NCBI GenBank assembly: GCA_963978545.1
Contig: OZ021722.1
Location: forward strand, 15,814,801-15,878,800
DNA: 64,000 bases
Direction: 5' to 3'
From: Linyphia triangularis
Lineage: Eukaryota > Arthropoda > Arachnida > Araneae > Linyphiidae
The position numbers were made by a program, and so were the translations under genes. Position 1 is the stretch's first letter. Every line of letters begins with the position of its first letter. Under the pieces are notes generated by a model, which was not told the origin of the DNA, did no database searches, and saw only the letters and a list, made by a program, of their open reading frames with translations. Positions 60,121 through 64,000 of the stretch are shown here, one piece after another.

Positions 60121-61588
60121 GCGCTCAGAAACTGTTTTGAGGCTTTATTTTACGTTGCATTGCTTCGATTTTGTGTACTAAAATAATATTTCATGAGCAA
60201 ATTGATGATCAGAAAGAAATCGGAAGATGACTTTTATTATCCTAGGCTACAAATTAAGGTTAAAATTCGAAAATTGAGAATTGGAAAATTGCCTAAGGAT
60301 TGGCAAGTTTAAAGTATATTCAAAGGGATATAAAGATTTTTTTGGCAATAACCGAATTTTGAGAAGTAAAATTTCATTTTAATAACCACTTGAATGTGGA
60401 AATCGATTCGGATGACAATTTCTGTTACCCTAGTTGCAAAATGATTGTAAAATTTTGAAAATTTAGAAGTGTGAAATTTTCCTTACGGTTAACATTTAAA
60501 AAATTTTAAACGAAAATTTTGAAAGTTCAATTTTTAGGACCAACTTTAGACCCACTTTTTATTTAGTGAGTGTTATAAAATTCGAATAGGTGATTTTCCT
60601 ATATATGAGCTTCAATATCACAAACCGGAAAAAATTTTGAAAATTTTACTTTTTGAACAATAATTCATTGAACAGTCCGCCATGTGTTTTCAATGGGGAA
60701 ATTTTATTTTTGAGAAAATTGCACATTTCGAACCAACTATAGACCCACTTCTTATTTAGTGAGTGTTATAAAATTCGAATAGGAGATTCTCCTACATATA
60801 AGCTTCAATATCACAAACTGGAAAAAAATTTGAAAATTTTACTTTTTGAAAAATTATTCATTGAATAGTCCGTCATGTGTTTTCAATGGCGAAATCTTAT
60901 TTTTGAGAAAATTGCACTTTTTGGAACAACTTTAGACCCACTTCTTATTTAGTGAGTGTTATAAAATTCAAATTCGAGATTCTCCTATATATGAGCTTCA
61001 ATATCACAAAACGGAAAAAATTTTGAAAATTTTACTTTTTGAACAATAATTCATTGAACAGTCCGCCATGTGTTTTCAATGGGGAAATTTTATTTTTTAG
61101 AAAATTGCACTTTTTGGAACAACTTTAGATCCATTTTTTATTTAGTGAGTGTTATAAAATTGGAATTGGAGATTCTCCTATATATAAGATTTAATATCAC
61201 AAACGGGAAAAAATTTTGAAAATTTTCCTTTTTGAACAATTGTTCATTGAATAGTCCGCCATGTTATTTCAATGGGGAATTGTATTTTCGAGAAAATTGC
61301 TCAAATGCTTTCAAATAGCGAATTGCAGTGGATATATGTTTTATAGTTATTCTTGTACCAAATTTTAATTAAAAAAAAGTATTCTAAAAATAAAAAATTC
61401 AATTTTTCGAAAATCTTGAAATATTTCAGTTTTGAGTGTATTTGAATGGAAAATTTCATTTTTAACAAATGGTTCCAAATTGGGTTTTTTTATTCAAAAA
61501 CACATTAAAAATCAAACAAATTTCAAAATTTTGGCAAAAAAAACTATTTTTGAATAGCTCTATGAGAAGTTGAAATTTTGAAACGAAA
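60121..61588 (+). repeat. HOR unit 37, 4 monomers, 1468 bp (beta head, gamma body)
   Basis: Monomers start at 60548, 60741, 60934 and 61127; tail from 61301. The head is beta (acgttgcatt, ttccttacggttaac). From the first monomer (acttttt, gattttcc) it is gamma through to the end (agatccattttt, aagatttaatatc, gcagtggat). The exchange lies at about 60490-60560. A private taaagtatattc is in the head. Confidence 0.93.
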
Positions 61589-62672
61589 GCACTCAGAAAC
61601 TGTTTTGAGGCTTTATTTTACGTAGCATTGCTTCGATTTTGTGTACTAAAATAACATTTCATGAGCAAATTGATGATCAGAAAGAAATCGGAAGATGACT
61701 TTTATTATCCTAGGCTACAAATTAAGGTTAAAAATCGAAAATTGAGAATTGGAAAATTGCCTAAGGATTGGCAAGTTTAATGTATATTCAAAGGGATATA
61801 AAGATTTTTTTGGCAATAACCGAATTTTGAGAAGTAAAATTTCATTTTAATAACCACTTGAATGTGGAAATCGATTCGGATGACAATTTCTGTTACCCTA
61901 GTTGCAAAATGATTGTAAAATTTTGAAAATTCAGAAGTGTGTAATTTTCCATACTGTTAACATGGGAAAAACTTTAAACGAAAATTTTGAAAGTTCAATT
62001 TTTAGGATCAACTTTAGACCCACTTCTTATTTAGTGAGTGTTATAAAATTCGAATAGGAGATTCTCCTATATATGAGCTTCAATATCACTCACCGGAAAA
62101 AATTTTGAAAATTTTACTTTTTGAACAATAATTCATTGAACAGTCCGCCATGTGTTTTCAATGGGGAAATTTTATTTTTTAGAAAATTGCACTTTTTGGA
62201 ACAACTTTAGACCCACTTTTTATTTAGTGAGTGTTATAAAATTGAAAATGGAGACTCTCCTATATATAAGCTTCAATATCACAAACGGGAAAAAATTTTG
62301 AAAATTTTACTTTTTGAACAATTATTCATTGAATAGTCCGCCATGTGATTTCAATGGGGAATTGTATTTTCAAGAAAATTGCTCAAATGCTTTCAAATTG
62401 CGAATTGCTGTTGGATATATGTTTTATAATTATTCTTGTACCAAATTTTAATTAAAGAAAAAGTATTCTAAAAATAAAAAATTCAATTTTTCGAAAATCT
62501 TGAAATATTTCAGTTTTGAGTGTATTTGAATGGAAAATTTCATTTTTAACAAATGGTTCCAAATTGTGTTTTTTTATTCAAAAACACATTAAAAATCAAA
62601 CAAATTTCAAAATTTTGGCAAAAAAAACTATTTTTGAATAGCTCTATGAGAAGTTGAAATTTTGAAACGAAA
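61589..62672 (+). repeat. HOR unit 38, 2 monomers, 1084 bp (unit-10 type, shortened)
   Basis: Monomers start at 62016 and 62209; tail from 62383. It opens gcactcag like unit 10 and keeps that type's first (cgaatagg) and last (gaaaatgg, actctcc) monomers, but the two between are gone. It therefore reached the same length as the delta units independently. Private variants are ggatcaac, cactcaccgg, attgctgttgg and attaaagaaaaag. Confidence 0.93.
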
Positions 62673-64000
62673 GCGCTCAGAAACTGTTTTGAGGCTTTAT
62701 TTTACGTAGCATTGCTTCGATTTTGTGTACTAAAATAATATTTCATGAGCAAATTGATGATCAGAAAGAAATCAGGAGATGACTTTTATTATCCTAGGCT
62801 AAAAATTAAGGTTAAAAATCGAAAATTGAGAATTGGAAAATTGCCTAAGGATTGGCAAGTTTAATGTATATTCAAAGGGATATAAAGATTTTTTTGGCAA
62901 TAACCGAATTTTGAGAAGTAAAATTTCATTTTAATAACCACTTGAATGTGGAAATCGATTCGGATGACAATATCTGTTACCCTAGTTGCAAAATGATTGT
63001 AAAATTTTGAAAATTTAGAAGTGTGAAATTTTCCATACTGTTAACATGGGAAAAATTTTAAACGAAAATTTTGAAAGTTCAGTTTTTAGGACCAACTTTA
63101 GACCCACTTTTTATTTAGTGAGTGTTATAAAATTCGAATAGGAGATTTTCCTATATATGAGCTTCAATATCACAAACCGGAAAAAATTTTGAAAATTTTA
63201 CTTTTTGAACAATAATTCATTGAACAGTCCGCCATGTGTTTTCAATGGGGAAATTTTATTTTTGAGAAAATTGCACATTTCGAACCAACTATAGACCCAC
63301 TTCTTATTTAGTGAGTGTTATAAAATTCGAATAGGAGATTCTCCTACATATAAGCTTCAATATCACAAACCGGAAAAAAATTTGAAAATTTTACTTTTTG
63401 AAAAATTATTCATTGAATAGTCCGTCATGTGTTTTCAATGGCGAAATCTTATTTTTGAGAAAATTGCACTTTTTGGAACAACTTTAGACCCACTTCTTAT
63501 TTAGTGAGTGTTATAAAATTCAAATTCGAGATTCTCCTATATATGAGCTTCAATATCACAAAACGGAAAAAATTTTGAAAATTTTACTTTTTGAACAATA
63601 ATTCATTGAACAGTCCGCCATGTGTTTTCAATGGGGAAATTTTTTTTTTTAGAAAATTGCACTTTTTGGAACAACTTTAGAATCATTTTTTATTTAGTGA
63701 GTGTTATAAAATTGGAATTGGAGATTCTCCTATATATAAGATTTAATATCACAAACGGGAAAAAATTTTGAAAATTTTCCTTTTTGAACAATTGTTCATT
63801 GAATAGTCCACCATGTTATTTCAATGGGGAATTGTATTTTCGAGAAAATTGCTCAAATGCTTTCAAATAGCGAATTGCAGTGGATATATGTTTTATAGTT
63901 ATTCTTGTACCAAATTTTAATTAAAAAAAAGTATTCTAAAAATAAAAAATTCAATTTTTCGAAAATCTTGAAATATTTCAGTTTTGAGTGTATTTGAATG
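62673..64000 (+). repeat. HOR unit 39, partial, 4 monomers (gamma), cut by the window end
   Basis: Monomers start at 63100, 63293, 63486 and 63679; tail from 63853, with 148 bp of tail visible. Markers match unit 9 (aatcaggagatgac, acaatatctg, gttcagttttt, aagatttaatatc, gcagtggat). Private changes include an uninterrupted T-run (aaatttttttttttt near 63640) and agaatcattttt in the last monomer. The array continues beyond the window. Confidence 0.93.

Larger units (their letters stand above)
1..64000 (+). repeat. Higher-order satellite DNA array filling the window
   Basis: Every part of the window belongs to one nested tandem repeat. A ~193-bp monomer recurs 192 times, in runs of 2 to 10 framed by a ~717-bp non-monomeric anchor (a ~290-bp tail plus the next ~427-bp head). 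This gives 38 complete higher-order units and one partial unit, all in the same orientation. No unique DNA, gene, transposon or inversion interrupts it, and it runs off both ends. The strand label is an arbitrary reading direction. The family is not one I recognise. A eukaryotic heterochromatic location is inferred from the architecture and base composition, not shown. Confidence 0.97.

Noticed and set aside
1..64000. CRISPR array
   Set aside because: Repeat units are 193 bp and larger, adjoin without unique spacers, and the nearly identical copies do not show the short-repeat/unique-spacer pattern.
1..64000. Transposon or LTR-derived tandem repeat
   Set aside because: I saw no long terminal or inverted repeats, target duplications, primer-binding or polypurine sites, and no reverse transcriptase, integrase or transposase coding in the anchor. 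A transposon origin of the 717-bp anchor cannot be excluded without a database search.
1..64000. Assembly artefact
   Set aside because: Exact repeated lengths could arise from misassembly, but units carry distinct private changes (for example ggcgataacc in unit 22, the 4-bp loss near 43000, ccgccttgtg in unit 31) and chimeras with consistent order, which fits real DNA. Copy number in the near-identical 1654-bp run is the part most at risk and needs long reads.

Overview
The whole 64-kb window is one tandem satellite array. No gene, RNA gene, transposon, CRISPR array or unique sequence could be supported. The DNA is very A+T-rich (roughly 70-75% by eye) and every repeat runs head-to-tail on one strand. 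Kilobase-scale units built from ~193-bp monomers, with no coding content over 64 kb, point to eukaryotic constitutive heterochromatin (centromeric, pericentromeric, or an accessory or sex-chromosome block). I do not recognise the family and cannot name the species.

There are three levels of repetition. (1) A ~193-bp monomer, counted from the recurring 'agaccc', occurs 192 times; most copies are 193 bp, one class is 185 bp, and the last copy in each unit is cut to 174 bp. (2) Runs of 2, 3, 4, 5, 8 or 10 monomers sit between a ~427-bp left anchor ('head', from gcgctcag) and a ~290-bp right anchor ('tail'). Together these form higher-order repeat (HOR) units of about 1083, 1277, 1469, 1654-1662, 2235 or 2619 bp. 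There are 38 complete units and one partial unit at the right edge; the phase is set by the window start. (3) Units fall into classes that recur in a fixed order, giving super-repeats of 1654, 3125, 4401/4593 and ~5364 bp. For reference I call the classes alpha (8-10 monomers, units 7, 11, 28, 33, 36), beta (5 monomers, units 8, 29, 30, 34 and parts of 12 and 37), gamma (units 9, 39, front of 31), delta (2 monomers, units 6, 32, 35), epsilon (1654-bp, units 13-15, 17, 19, 22, 25) and zeta (1471-bp, units 18, 20, 23, 26).

Layout. Left block, 1-20695 (units 1-12): diverse unit types. Central block, 20696 to about 43340 (units 13-27): young and highly homogeneous, first a near-identical 1654-bp epsilon run, then epsilon/zeta alternation with occasional chimeric spacer units. 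Right block, 43635-64000 (units 28-39): the same delta-alpha-beta-gamma types as 7215-16793, so the central block looks like a later expansion within an older array. Several units are clear in-register chimeras of two classes, and the alpha units are missing different monomers of an inferred 11-monomer parent. This is the signature of repeated unequal crossing over and gene conversion.

Short open frames (up to 73 codons) recur only because the DNA recurs. Those I checked, one from each sequence family, begin at TTG or GTG rather than ATG, so none is annotated. Possible functional signals are short and unproven: a 17-bp dyad and helically phased A/T tracts in the monomers, a TATA-like box overlapping a HindIII site in a subset of monomers, and an AATAAA in each tail.
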